This document shows, piece after piece, positions 7,770 to 18,900 of a stretch of DNA of 64,000 nucleotides. This stretch comes from Marinoscillum sp964351625. GTDB taxonomy: Bacteria > Bacteroidota > Bacteroidia > Cytophagales > Cyclobacteriaceae. The notes under the pieces are model-generated. The model was not told the origin of the DNA, did not search any database, and was given only the letters and a program-made list of their open reading frames with translations. Made by a program: the position numbers and the translations under genes. The first letter of the stretch is position 1. Each line of letters begins with the position of its first letter. The DNA is taken from NCBI GenBank assembly GCA_964351625.1, contig CAYGOV010000002.1, positions 186,001 through 250,000 of the forward strand. Reading direction: 5' to 3'.

Positions 7770-9146
7770 TTAGTTAGAAAAATGTATATCGTCAATCAGC
7801 ACAGTAGCTGTTACGAATCCTGCATTGGCGTCTACTGGATTCCATATAGAAAAGGGTATCGTCAGTTCAGTAATATTGAGTCCCCCAAAATCAGACAATG
7901 GAATAGAATATGATGTGAAGTCATTGGCTATGCTTGTCCCTGTATAATCTTTAAGGAATACGGTCGCATTCGTTGCTTTGCTTTCCAATTTGATTTCTGC
8001 GTCTACAAATGCTGATGGCTTGTTCAGTGAGAAATTGAGATGAGTAAAGCTACTGATGTCCTTGGATGCTTCTAGTTCGATATACGCACCTCCCCAGTTT
8101 CCACCAGGAAAATCAAAAACCAAACTCAAGTCTCCATCAATGGCAGTCTCCGAACTGGAAATCATAGGTTCGCCACCTCCGCCATATGCTATTACCTTGA
8201 GATTACCCAAGGCTGTAAAATCTGTTCTGATGGCATTGTCAGCAATACTTGGTTCTATGATCTGACCGATTGTTTCTTCCTCGACATTCAAAGCAGGTGC
8301 CGCAGGTGCTGTAAAGTCGATCTTTTCATATACACGCACATAATCAACGTACATGCTTTGTGGGAGCACGGTAGTGTTGTCAGGATCGCCAGGCCAGTAG
8401 CCACCTACAGCTACATTCATGATTAAATAAAAATCACGAAGAAACTCTTTCATATCTTCTTCAATTGGCATTTCGTCAGTTTGAACACCATCCAAACTGA
8501 AAATCAAGGATTCAGGAGACCATTCAAGTCCAAATACATGATAGGACTCACTGAACGTACTTGTCGATTCATAAGATGTCTGTATTTCGTCTTTGCCATT
8601 CTCACCATTGGTAAAGTGAATTGTGGAATATGCCTTGGCAGGTTCGTGACCCAATAGTTCCACAATATCTATCTCTCCACAGCCCGGCCAATCGATCAAA
8701 TTCCGATTGTTTCCTAGCATCCATATGGCGGACCAGATCCCTTGACCTTCTGCCAGTTTGGCTTTGACATCAATCTTACCAAATCGCATATTGAGATTTT
8801 TGGTTTTCATTTTGGCTGAAGTGTATCTATCTGCTCCGTCAGACAAAGCCGTGATTTTAAGTACAGATTCACCTTGATCTGTCGCTATTGCTGAGTTTTC
8901 ACTATCAGTCGTATAAATCTGTTTCTCATTATTTCCCCATCCAGCAGGCAAGCCAAAGTCTGTACCATCACCTGTCTCATAGGTCCATAGTTCCTCGTTG
9001 ATTTCAGAAGCATCAAATTCATCAGACCAGACCAGTTGATAGCCTTCAGGAACCTCAATTTTATCTTCAGGTTTTGGATCGGAAGTATCACAAGAGATTT
9101 GGCTGCCGATGAAAATGGCTAGTAACAAAAGGGTGTATTTCTTCAT
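7770..9146 (-). CDS. Glycoside hydrolase family 16 lipoprotein, beta-glucanase/laminarinase-like (458 aa)
   Basis: Cleaves beta-1,3 or mixed beta-glucans or related algal polysaccharides. Lipobox with Cys19 (GSQISC). The GH16 domain covers residues about 33-300: start YQLVWSDEFD, catalytic motif GEIDIVELLG with nucleophile E158 and acid/base E163, and end YVDYVRVYEK. Residues about 305-458 form a second beta-rich domain (NWGGAYIELE, TSYSIPLSDFGGLN) resembling carbohydrate-binding domains of algal-polysaccharide enzymes. The start is put at MKKYTLL because it gives a proper signal peptide; the longer frame adds 21 non-signal residues. The neighbour upstream is a CotH lipoprotein. Confidence 0.88.
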   Translation of the reverse strand: MKKYTLLLLAIFIGSQISCDTSDPKPEDKIEVPEGYQLVWSDEFDASEINEELWTYETGDGTDFGLPAGWGNNEKQIYTTDSENSAIATDQGESVLKITALSDGADRYTSAKMKTKNLNMRFGKIDVKAKLAEGQGIWSAIWMLGNNRNLIDWPGCGEIDIVELLGHEPAKAYSTIHFTNGENGKDEIQTSYESTSTFSESYHVFGLEWSPESLIFSLDGVQTDEMPIEEDMKEFLRDFYLIMNVAVGGYWPGDPDNTTVLPQSMYVDYVRVYEKIDFTAPAAPALNVEEETIGQIIEPSIADNAIRTDFTALGNLKVIAYGGGGEPMISSSETAIDGDLSLVFDFPGGNWGGAYIELEASKDISSFTHLNFSLNKPSAFVDAEIKLESKATNATVFLKDYTGTSIANDFTSYSIPLSDFGGLNITELTIPFSIWNPVDANAGFVTATVLIDDIHFSN

Positions 9147-9438
9147 AATTAATATTGTTTGATCTAAAGGCCAATGATATTGACCATAGCTAGCAACTAA
9201 AAATTTCACACTACATCAATACTACATCAAATAGGTGAAAACTTCTCTTCAGCCAAATACTTAAAAGTTGAGATAGTCAAAGATTGAGCAGTGTGACATA
9301 ATTAATACAGCTTTCGTCACAGCCATATTTGATTTTGGTACGAGTTATTTTAGACGTATTTACCAAATATATAGGCTTAGAATTGCACGGACAGATTAAA
9401 ATGAGTTGCAATTTGCATCAGCTATAAGAAGTTTGACT

Positions 9439-10866
9439 TTACTGCAGATACGCAGCAACTGCTGTAGCTCGTTGGCTGGCATGTGACTTTAGTACATTTA
9501 CTGCTGATTCGAAATCTGAACTATTGCGCATGAAAGTATAACCCTCAAGTTCAGTAGTCGCAAATGGACTGATCAGCGTTGCGTAATTGCTATAAGTAGA
9601 TTGAATCTCAGTGGGATTGAAGACGCCATTGATAGTTTCCTCTACATAGCTATCATACTTTGCTTTGTAAGTTTCATCAGCATATAGAAAACCAATCAGC
9701 GGCCATTGGGAACTAGAAAGGCCAGAGAAGTTCAGCGGGAGTGAGCCACCCATCTTGCCATTTTGTAATGCTTCATTGTTGTCCCAAGGTATCCAAGTGA
9801 GGAGGTCATTTTCGGGATTGTTATAGAGATAATAATTGTGAGTCATCTTACCGTAGGTATCCCAGTTTTGGATAACGGTATTCACAGCGAGGTATTTTAG
9901 GAAAGTATCTGTATCGAATACTGCATCAAGTTTTGCACGCCAAGCGGCAGGATCAGAGGTACGCGTAGCATTGTGTAACGCAGCAAACAACCCTTCTATA
10001 TCGGACCAGTTAGCTTCGTCTTCATTGTTTTCTTTACCAAAATCTGATTTGTCAAATGATCCAGCGGCGAAGCTCGCGGCATCACCATCTGGTTCGTAGA
10101 GATTGCCATCATTATCGGCAAATTGGGTGTCTATCACTGTATCGCTGATTTCTTCCACCGCCGTATAGAGTCCAAAGTAAATAGGGCCATCACCGTGATC
10201 TACATAGACGGCATAGAACGCAGTATGTGGACTGGCCAGTCCAGCATTTCTGAAAATGTCTGAACCAACTTTCTCACGCATTTGCGAAAGGTCATCATAA
10301 TTGTTCTTCAAGCTGAGCTTTTTGAAACCATAAAATCGCTGGTTTTTGATTTCTGGGTAGTCGTCTTCAAATTCATCAAAGTCCAGCTTGAAGGACAATT
10401 TCATATTGCCACTTTTCCAAGTACTTGCAAGACTCGAGTTGCCTTTAAATCTTATTCCGACACGGTACCATTCCTTACCATTTAGAAAAACTTCCCCTGG
10501 AACGAATATTGGATTTTCATCAGAAAATCCGCCACCAGGTCCGCCTGTATTCACACCGAAACTTCCATAGAGCCCTATCATGTCGTCAACCATGGCTTGC
10601 CAACGATCTTGTGTGATTACCAGATCAATTCGCTTTACTTCATTGTCTGTGAAGACCATCGCAAAATTAGGTGCTGCATTATTACTATGGGTTTCGGTGG
10701 TCCAATCTGGAGTTTCGAAATCTGTATCATTCGTGACACCCACAGTTACATTTTCATCCTCCATTGCATCCTTCTCCTTGCACGATCCCATAAGGATCGA
10801 AAGTGTCAATGCAAGCAAGCTTAACTTGATGTATTTTCCAATGATTGTTTTGATAGTAGTCGTCAT
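9439..10866 (-). CDS. CotH-kinase-family lipoprotein (475 aa)
   Basis: Member of the CotH family, whose spore-coat member is an atypical protein kinase; environmental Bacteroidota members are secreted and mostly unstudied. Lipobox ILMGSC (Cys29). The CotH domain starts near FAMVFTDNEVKRIDLVIT and includes VGIRFKGNSSL, KLSLKNNYDDLSQMREKVG, and the metal/ATP-site-like segment LTWIPWDNNEAL. An insertion GGPGGG follows the first strand. The gene is 292 bases upstream of the GH16 gene with the same orientation; both encode surface lipoproteins. M at 10866 is chosen over M at 10887 as it opens the signal peptide more naturally. Confidence 0.8.
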   Translation of the reverse strand: MTTTIKTIIGKYIKLSLLALTLSILMGSCKEKDAMEDENVTVGVTNDTDFETPDWTTETHSNNAAPNFAMVFTDNEVKRIDLVITQDRWQAMVDDMIGLYGSFGVNTGGPGGGFSDENPIFVPGEVFLNGKEWYRVGIRFKGNSSLASTWKSGNMKLSFKLDFDEFEDDYPEIKNQRFYGFKKLSLKNNYDDLSQMREKVGSDIFRNAGLASPHTAFYAVYVDHGDGPIYFGLYTAVEEISDTVIDTQFADNDGNLYEPDGDAASFAAGSFDKSDFGKENNEDEANWSDIEGLFAALHNATRTSDPAAWRAKLDAVFDTDTFLKYLAVNTVIQNWDTYGKMTHNYYLYNNPENDLLTWIPWDNNEALQNGKMGGSLPLNFSGLSSSQWPLIGFLYADETYKAKYDSYVEETINGVFNPTEIQSTYSNYATLISPFATTELEGYTFMRNSSDFESAVNVLKSHASQRATAVAAYLQ

Positions 10867-10896
10867 ATGATCGTTCCTAAGTTTCATAGCTTAGAC

Positions 10897-10937
10897 GACA
10901 AAAACCCAAAAAACCAGCATACGGCTATGGGTTTTTC
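10897..10937 (-). terminator. Possible terminator of the hybrid kinase gene
   Basis: AAAACCCA and TGGGTTTT form an 8-bp stem with a 19-base loop, with further T on the minus strand, about 45 bases past the stop at 10983. The long loop makes it a weak call. Confidence 0.4.
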
Positions 10938-10982
10938 TCAAATTCTATTCGAAAATCACCGCTCATTGCTAAAAGGCATCAA

Positions 10983-13900
10983 TTAAGTATACTTTTTACT
11001 ATAATCCTCTTTTGAAATATATACTTCTATTTTGGAGAGAAATGTGTCTTCATCAATTGGTTTCGAAATATAGTCGTTGAAAATTTCTGGGCTGTATTTG
11101 AGGTGTGATTCTAAATCATAACCAGTTTGTGCTATGATTGGCATATCTGGTTTTATTTCCTTAATCAGTGCGGCCGCATCAAATCCATCCATCACAGGCA
11201 TGTTGATATCCATTAATACAAATGTGATCGCAGGGTTCTTTTTGAAAAGATCTACTGCTTCTTCGCCGTTGAGCGCATGAAGAATTTCACACTTGAAATT
11301 TCTATTCAGTAGCACTTTAAGATAATGAAAATTGATTGCCTGATCTTCTGCTATAAGAATGGTGTTGCTTTGACCAACACTTCCTGTTATGCTTGAAATA
11401 TTGCTTATTGATTTTATTTGATCAAAAGGAAGTGAGACATAAAATTTGGAGCCTTTATTCAACTGTGAATGAAACCATATTTTACCACCTAGTATTTCAA
11501 CAAGTCCCTTTGAGATGGATAGGCCAAGTCCTGTGCCTCCATATTTTCTATTAACGCTTCCATCTGCTTGTTGGAAGCTTCCAAAAATTTGCTCATGGTG
11601 ATCTGGTGCCACGCCAATTCCAGTATCCTCGACAAAAAATAGTAGTTCTCCATCCTTTATCTCATAGCCGAATTTCACATAGCCACTATGAGTAAACTTT
11701 AATGCATTGGTTAGGAGGTTAGTAATGATACGAGTTAATTTGGATTTATCTGTGGCAATAAAGGATTGTTCATTAGGAAGTGAATTTGAAAGAGAGAGCT
11801 TTATATCTCTGGTTTTGGCTTGAGAGGTGAATTGTTTTTCCAATTCTGAGAGCAAATCATTGATGTTTACATCGGACTTATTGACATGTTCTTGCTTAGT
11901 CTCTAGTAAAGAAATAGCAGTAATATCGTCAATAATTGAAAGTAATTGCTGAGAACTATTGATGACTATCGAGGAGAATTCAGCACGATCATCTTCCTTG
12001 GTATCAGGTGCTATCATTTGTCTTGAGAATCCCATAATTACGTTCAAAGGATTACGTATTTCATGACGCATATTGGCTAGGAAAGCACTTTTCAGTCGAT
12101 CATTTTCTTCTGCTTTTTCTTTCGCTTGGAATAATTCAATTTCCTTTTCTACGCGATCTGTAACATCATAATCTGTTCCTATAATCTTTATCAGCTGCCC
12201 AGACTTGTCATGCACAAGCTTACCAAATGAGCGAATATGATGAATAGACTTATCTGGCCAAATCACCCGATGCTCACCCTCATAGTCTCTCTTTTCATCA
12301 AGGTGCTTCTTCATTTCTAACTCCTGATTTTCAACGTCATCAGGATGTATCAAGGATAACCAACCATCATATGATCCATCAAAAGACTCTTCTGTGAGGC
12401 CATGTAATTTCAGCATTTGCTCATCCCAAATAAACCTTCCACTGCTGATAATTAACTCCCATATACCAATTTTCGCAGCATCTGTTGCGAGACTAAGTCG
12501 TGTACTGAATTCTTCTATTTTAAGTTCTCTATTTTTTTGTTCGGTTATGTCATAATTCGCCCCAATCATTTTAAGTGGCTTATCATTATCATCGTAAAGA
12601 ATATTAGCGAAAGCGCGGAGGTGGTGTATAGATTTGTCTGGCCAGACAACTCGAAACTCCTTATCAAAAACTTTCTTTTCAGCTATTGCTTCTTCTAAAG
12701 TTCGTTCAGTAACTGGAAGGTCTTCAGGATGAACGGCAGCTCTCCAGGCATCGTAAGTATTAGCAAAGGCATCCCTTGAAATGCCATAGAAGGCAAAAGT
12801 TTGATCATCCCAGATCAATTTGCCTTCGTCATCTAAGATATATTCCCAAATACCAATCTTAGCGGATTCTGTAGCGATGCTAAGACGTGAATTTGATAAC
12901 TCCAACTCCTGTTGTGCTTTCCTTTGTTCGGTAATGTCCTGAAAGATGCCCGTTAATTTTACAGGTTGGCCATTATGCATGGTCACAGCACAGGTGGTGC
13001 GCACGTGTATTCTGCTTCCTTTGGTAGTATAGGTTTCTAGATAGAGATCATATCCTTCGCCTGTGGTCATTGCTTTCTCTAAAGCTTCACTGATTGTTTT
13101 TTTGGATCCAGGGAGGAAGTAACCCATGCCTGCATCTACGGTGGGATCAAATTCCTCTGGAGACGTTTCGTGAATCCTATAGGTCTCTGCCGTCCAGTAG
13201 AGCTTTCCGGTGATTATGTCTAGTTCCCAGCCGCCTAGCTTGCCTACTGTTTGAGATTGCTCTAATAATAGATTCTCCCTTTTATATTTTTCTCTACTCT
13301 CCCGTAAAGCTATCTCTACTAATTTTTGGTCTGTAATATCCTGAATGATACCTGATAACTTTACCGGTTTACCATCACGTAAAGTGACTTTACATGTGGT
13401 TCGTACATATATTTTTCTCCCTTTCGTGGTTTCCTTTTCTAGGGTTAAATCATAACCTTTCCCGGTAGTCTTAGCCGCTTCAATAGCTTCATGAATTATA
13501 TTTTTAGATTCACCTAGGAAATAATTAATACCTCTTTCTACACTGGGATTGTACTCTTCAGGAGAAGTGTCATGGATTCTGTACGACTCTGCAGTCCAGT
13601 AGAGCGTATCCTTTAATAAATCTAGTTCCCAGCCCCCCAACTTGGCTATCGATTGGGATTCTTCTAGTATGAGGTTATCTCTTTTATATTTTTCTTCACT
13701 CTTTTTCAGGGCTTCTTCTGCCATTTTCTGGTCAGTTATATCCATGATAGTCGAAATTAAGCGAAGTGCTTTTCCATTTTTATCACGTTGCACTATGCCA
13801 CTTGATGTTAAATAATGGACAGAATTATCCTCCCAGATTACACGAAACTCAGTATGTAAAACACCTTGATGTGGTTGAACCGCCTTTTCACGTACTTCTA

Positions 13901-15074
13901 GTAAATGCTTTAGATCGTCTGGATGAACGAGTTTGTTCCAAGAGTCATGATCTTGCAGATCAATACTACTCTTATCCGTGATACCACACAAAGCATAAAA
14001 AAGATCATCCCAGTATGTGTTTTTGTTGATCAGATCCCTATCGCTTATTCCAACTTTTGCCGCATCGGCTGCTAAGCGGAAACGCGTATTTGAAATGGCT
14101 AATGCCTCTTCACTTTCTCGGAGTGCTATCTCGGCCAATTTTTGCTCTGTCACATCTATAACTGACCCGATCAATCTAATCGGTTTACCTCTAGTATCTC
14201 GCTGGATGATGGCATTGGCCTGCAAGTAATGTATCGATTGATCTTCCCAAATTATTCTATAGGCTATGACATAAGTTTCTTCTTGGATAAGTGCTTTTTT
14301 CAATGCAGCTAGGGCATCATTTAAATCATCTGGGTGAATTGCGGTACGCCAAACTCTACTTTCGTTTATGTCAAAAGATTTGTCGGTGATTCCATATATA
14401 GCATATAAAGTGTCATCCCAATACGAATGGTCATTGACAAGATCTCGATCCCAGATTCCAACCTTTGCTGATTTAGCGGCCAAAAGGAAACGGGTATTGG
14501 AGATTGCTAATTCTTCTTCTCTTTTCTTAAGCAGAACATTGGCCTTAGCAAGTGCTTCATTTGTTGCTTTTAACTCCGCACTTAAATTCTGGTATTGTTC
14601 TTTAGCATCAAGTTCTGCCTTTTGGGTTTCAAGTAGCCGGATATTTTGGGCGACTAATTCCGCTTGGGCTCTTTTATTATCAGTGATATCATTACCTAAA
14701 GCTATAAAATCTGTAATATCACCCTCATTATTATTGACCGTTGTGATCGTGGTGGCTACCCAATAAAAGCTACTGTCTTTTGCTTTGTTTTTGATATCAC
14801 CCTTCCAAACCTTTCCAGCATGGATTGTTTCATACATGTGCTGAAAAAATTCTTCAGTATGATGGCCAGAGTTGATTAGCCTATGGTTATTCCCTATTAG
14901 CTCTTCGCGAGCATATTGTGAAAGCTCGCAGAATTTGTCATTTACATAAGTAATGCTCCCATTTTGATCTGTAACAGCGACAATGGAGTGCTGATTGATG
15001 GCATACTTATAGTCGAGCAGTTCTTCAGCGTTATTCTTGTCTTTTTCCTCATAGCCCATAGCTCTTCTTTTCAC
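10983..15074 (-). CDS. Hybrid sensor histidine kinase with seven PAS domains and C-terminal receiver (1363 aa)
   Basis: Cytoplasmic signalling protein without membrane segments. Order: PAS1 (about 20-140, with the DITDNKRAQAEL linker), a coiled coil (140-190), then six PAS/PAC modules in three look-alike pairs (2 and 3; 4 and 5; 6 and 7), each ending in a D-[IV]-T-[DE]-Q/R linker; HisKA with phospho-acceptor H1004 (NMRHEIRNP); HATPase with N-box (NLLTNALKF), G1 DTGIGV and G2 GGTGLGLS; and a receiver with phospho-Asp 1289 (VLMDINMP) and Lys 1338. The pairwise similarity points to internal duplications. PAS domains bind small ligands or haem/flavin; none can be assigned here. No obvious output partner is next to it. 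Confidence 0.92.
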   Translation of the reverse strand: MKRRAMGYEEKDKNNAEELLDYKYAINQHSIVAVTDQNGSITYVNDKFCELSQYAREELIGNNHRLINSGHHTEEFFQHMYETIHAGKVWKGDIKNKAKDSSFYWVATTITTVNNNEGDITDFIALGNDITDNKRAQAELVAQNIRLLETQKAELDAKEQYQNLSAELKATNEALAKANVLLKKREEELAISNTRFLLAAKSAKVGIWDRDLVNDHSYWDDTLYAIYGITDKSFDINESRVWRTAIHPDDLNDALAALKKALIQEETYVIAYRIIWEDQSIHYLQANAIIQRDTRGKPIRLIGSVIDVTEQKLAEIALRESEEALAISNTRFRLAADAAKVGISDRDLINKNTYWDDLFYALCGITDKSSIDLQDHDSWNKLVHPDDLKHLLEVREKAVQPHQGVLHTEFRVIWEDNSVHYLTSSGIVQRDKNGKALRLISTIMDITDQKMAEEALKKSEEKYKRDNLILEESQSIAKLGGWELDLLKDTLYWTAESYRIHDTSPEEYNPSVERGINYFLGESKNIIHEAIEAAKTTGKGYDLTLEKETTKGRKIYVRTTCKVTLRDGKPVKLSGIIQDITDQKLVEIALRESREKYKRENLLLEQSQTVGKLGGWELDIITGKLYWTAETYRIHETSPEEFDPTVDAGMGYFLPGSKKTISEALEKAMTTGEGYDLYLETYTTKGSRIHVRTTCAVTMHNGQPVKLTGIFQDITEQRKAQQELELSNSRLSIATESAKIGIWEYILDDEGKLIWDDQTFAFYGISRDAFANTYDAWRAAVHPEDLPVTERTLEEAIAEKKVFDKEFRVVWPDKSIHHLRAFANILYDDNDKPLKMIGANYDITEQKNRELKIEEFSTRLSLATDAAKIGIWELIISSGRFIWDEQMLKLHGLTEESFDGSYDGWLSLIHPDDVENQELEMKKHLDEKRDYEGEHRVIWPDKSIHHIRSFGKLVHDKSGQLIKIIGTDYDVTDRVEKEIELFQAKEKAEENDRLKSAFLANMRHEIRNPLNVIMGFSRQMIAPDTKEDDRAEFSSIVINSSQQLLSIIDDITAISLLETKQEHVNKSDVNINDLLSELEKQFTSQAKTRDIKLSLSNSLPNEQSFIATDKSKLTRIITNLLTNALKFTHSGYVKFGYEIKDGELLFFVEDTGIGVAPDHHEQIFGSFQQADGSVNRKYGGTGLGLSISKGLVEILGGKIWFHSQLNKGSKFYVSLPFDQIKSISNISSITGSVGQSNTILIAEDQAINFHYLKVLLNRNFKCEILHALNGEEAVDLFKKNPAITFVLMDINMPVMDGFDAAALIKEIKPDMPIIAQTGYDLESHLKYSPEIFNDYISKPIDEDTFLSKIEVYISKEDYSKKYT

Positions 15075-15321
15075 GATTTGGCGAGTTCAATTTATCTATT
15101 TAGAGGGTATATTCAAAAGCTAGATTGTCCTCTATATAATGACATATGCCACATTGAGCTTATTGTCAGATTCTTTTCGTCGGTTCAACATACGTCTGGC
15201 ATCCATTAAAGAAGCCTTCTAAGTGGCATTTAGCCATTTAGAAGTCTTAAAAGATATTTATTCTTAACTAAAGGTTGTAAGCAATGCAGTATTCAATAAT
15301 GCTTGCTCGCTGATTAATAAG

Positions 15322-15691
15322 TTACCCTTTAGCTACTCTCGTGACAGGCTGTCGCTTCCAGTAGTTGATAGATCTCCATGCCCACTTTATCGGACCAAAG
15401 CGGAAGTACTTTAGCCAAATAGGGCTGAAGATCAACTGAAATGTTCAAATGGAGAATAAAACATAATAATGTTGGTCGTGCTGAAAAGTGCCAATTTTTT
15501 GCAAATCCAATGAAAATAGTAGTCGTGATAATCTTATGTGTGATGTAATTGGTCAGCGTCATTTGCCTTACATTGGCCAAGGCCTTTTGCGGCCATTGCA
15601 GTATGCCCAATAAGGCAACACCTCGGATCACATCCATTGATACAATGCGCTCGGTGCTGGTGGTAGGTTTTAGTAAATCAGCAGTTGACAT
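15322..15691 (-). pseudogene. DUF418-family membrane protein remnant (internal deletion and frameshift)
   Basis: The first 30 residues (TSTERIVSMDVIRGVALLGIL) are the standard DUF418 start, but the frame then jumps to near the C-terminal segment (RQMTLTNYITHKII), so about 250 residues are missing. Further on, the correct C-terminus (FQLIFSPIWLKYFRFGPIKW, then AWRSINYWKRQPV) is encoded in a different frame and preceded by a stop, ending at TAA 15322. The open frame to 15329 is therefore artificial over its last 50 residues. Two independent lesions make this a clear relic of a once about 400-aa inner-membrane protein. Confidence 0.82.
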
Positions 15692-15948
15692 AATAGCGGT
15701 TTGGTAAAGTGGTTGATGAATAAGAAAGCTAGAAAATCTTAAGGGTTTTAATTCGATTAATTTTTCAGATGGATGTGGTCTAGCATGATTTAAACGACCT
15801 TAATCGTTCGTTTGCTTTGTGTTAAGCCACTGAGGCTCGACAGATTCTGATTGCGAAAAAAAGTGAAAGAAGTACTGGTTAAGCGTTAATGTGGGAGATG
15901 TCAATTTTCAATAAAACTAAAGTGGATGAAATTCTTCATTTTTGGTAG

Positions 15949-18900
15949 GTGGAAGAACTACAGCACGTGCATTGGAATTTGATACTGGTCTCCTCATTGA
16001 TCTTATTTGGAGGTCTTTTGGGTTTGGTGTTGTTAATTATGAAGTTTCCTGCGGCACGACAGTTAGGTAAATTGCTGATAACACAAGTAACCTTTTTGGT
16101 CACAGTGTTAATGCCTGCCTTGCAGGTCTATCAATTTTGGGTTTTGGTGGCCATAGCTATCCAGCTTCATATTTATATCGATTCTTTTTTTAGTCAAAAA
16201 ACGAGGGTCAGCTATTGGCATTGGTTGCCCATGCTCACCATTGTTGCTCTGTACTGGGCCGGTGAATCAATCTTTAGCATTGGAGTGTTAGTCGTTATTG
16301 CGATTTACTTTGTGTTGTCCCTTAGATTATTGAGTAGGGAATCAGGAAAACGCGGTATAAGTTGGTTTGCAAATCCTGGGGATCGGTTGGGGTGGTTTAG
16401 AAATTTTGTTTTCTTAAACCTAATATTGATCCTTACGGCATCTTGGGTTCCTGCTTGGTATCTCTGTCTGCAAGTCTTGCTGATATTAGCGATGATCCTC
16501 TATCAATTAGTGAAGGAATCCAACTTTATCACACCAATCCCACTAGGCACTAAATATCAAAAATCCACTTTGACTCCTCATATCAAAGTGTCGATCCTTG
16601 GTAAGATTGAAGATGTGATGGACAGGGGCGAATTCTACTTGCGTGATGATGCTTCATTGTCTAATCTGGCGGAGGTTTTGGGAGCCTCAACGCACCACTT
16701 GTCCCAAGTGCTCAATGAATCCATGAAGATCAGTTTTCAGGATTTGATGGCACGCTATCGTATCAGACACGCTTGCCGGATGCTTCGCGATCCAGCCAAC
16801 GATCAGATGAAGATTGAGAATATCGCTACGGTGGTTGGTTACAATTCTAAGTCGGCATTCAATACTGCTTTTAAGAAGCGAACAGGCCTTACACCATCTG
16901 AGTATAAGGAGTCCAAGGACGTGCGATCTTATGGGGAAGAACGTCTATCCGATCGGAAAAGACCATCTGGAGAGGGTAGTCCTTTTAGTTTGAGTCATGT
17001 TTTCAACTTCAAAATGAACAGCGACATGATTCAGCATTTTTTTAAAATCTTCGGTAGGAATGTAAAGCGCAATGGACTCTTTTCTTTTCTCAATATTCTT
17101 GGACTCTCAGTCGGATTTACTTGCAGTATTCTCATTTATCTTTTCATATCAGATGAGCTTTCTTACGACAAGGAGATAGCTGACTATGATCGGATACACC
17201 GAATCGCTTGGCTCAATGAAAATCCACAGACGCGCACACCGCATCCTATGGCCCAAGCTATGGCACTTGACTTCCCGGAGGTAGAAGCAGCAGTGAGTCT
17301 ATCACCTTGGTATGGCAATGGTCTTAGCAAGGAATTGGTCAGGGTAAAAAATGTAGAAAAGAATATTGTCTTCGAGGAGCCGGATTTTTATTTTGCTGAC
17401 TCCACCTTTTTAGATGTATTTCAGCTGGAGGTGCTAGAGGGTGATAAAGATGCACTGAAGCAACCTTTCGCATTAGTAATCACAAAGCCACTTGCTGAAC
17501 GCTATTTTGGAGAAGAAAGCGCCATTGGTCAGGAGTTGGAACTTAATGATATGCCAATAGCCGTATCTGCTGTGGTGGCGCATCTGCCGAAAAATACCCA
17601 CTTTCATTTTCAAGCAATCATACCCTACGTTACGCTCAAGCAGATCAACCCGACAGACTCATGGATGAAGTGGGAAGACTTTGGACATTTCAATTACATC
17701 AAGTTGAAAGAAGGAACAGATGCTACGGTAGTAGAAAGTAAAATAGCCGATTGGGTTGCTGGATATTTGGATTGGGATGAGACGAATTTACAGCGATTGG
17801 AGGCAGGAGAGGTGAAGTTTGGTTTACAACCCATCACTGATATTCATCTATCATCTCATCTGCGTTGGGAGTTGGAAAACAATGGTAACATGCTATACAT
17901 CTACATCCTGCTTGTGACATTGGTCTTTCTGGTATTGATTGCCTGTATCAACTATGTCAACTTGACTACCGCCAAGTCTATGGAACGCGCCAAAGAAATA
18001 GGGGTGAGGAAGACACTCGGTGCTGTCTCTATCAATCTTTCCATTCAGTTCTATTTTGAAGCCATACTTTTCAGCATGTTGGCAATGGCGCTCTCTTTGG
18101 GATTGGCTTTGCTCTTCTTAGATAGTTTTAATTTCCTCGCTGCAAGTGCTTTTGATTGGCAGAAGATTCTGAATACACCTTTTATTCTTCAAGCTTTCGG
18201 TTTAAGTGTTGTTATAGGATTGTTAGCTGGCTTTTATCCAGCAATTGCATTGGCGGATTTTAAACCTTCGGAGGTTTTGAAAGGAAAGTTGACCACCCAG
18301 TCCAAGGGTGTGAGAATGCGCAGCGCTTTGGTGGTGGTACAGTTTGCTGTGTCTGCTATCCTTATTACAGGTAGTTTGATGATTTACCAGCAGATCCAGT
18401 TTATGAAAGACAAAGAGCTGGGCTTTGATAAAGAAGCGATTGTATCCATCGACATACCAATGAGCATAGAACATGGGGGGATTAATTTACCGTTGGTTTA
18501 CAGTGTACAAAAACAAATTGAAGCGATTGCAGGTGTCCGAGGTACATCTATTATATCCAATATACCAGGCGGACAGTTCAATCAGAATCCATTTTATGCG
18601 CTAAACCATCCTGACATAAAGGTGGATATGAATGACATCATGGTTGGGTTTGGTATTGAAGAAGTATTGGGACTAGAGATGGCAGAAGGTAGAGCATTTG
18701 ATCGATCTTTTTCTTCTGATTCCGTCAGTGGTTGTATCATCAATCAAGTAGCAGCGAAACGTTTGAACCTTGAGCATCCTGTAGGGGAGACCTTAGTTTT
18801 TGCAGGAGCTGGATATTCTTTCGAATCTAAAATTGTGGGAGTGGTTCGGGATTTTCATTACCGTTCTTTGCATCAGCCCATTGAGCCTTTAATGATGGCA

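Noticed and set aside
14368..14766. 132-codon + strand frame inside the hybrid kinase
   Set aside because: Low-complexity Ser/Ala-rich antisense of the PAS and coiled-coil region; a shadow frame.
7770..15074. GH16, CotH and hybrid kinase genes as a polysaccharide utilisation locus
   Set aside because: No SusC/SusD pair, no further glycosidases and no typical regulator are present; a single GH16 gene is not enough.
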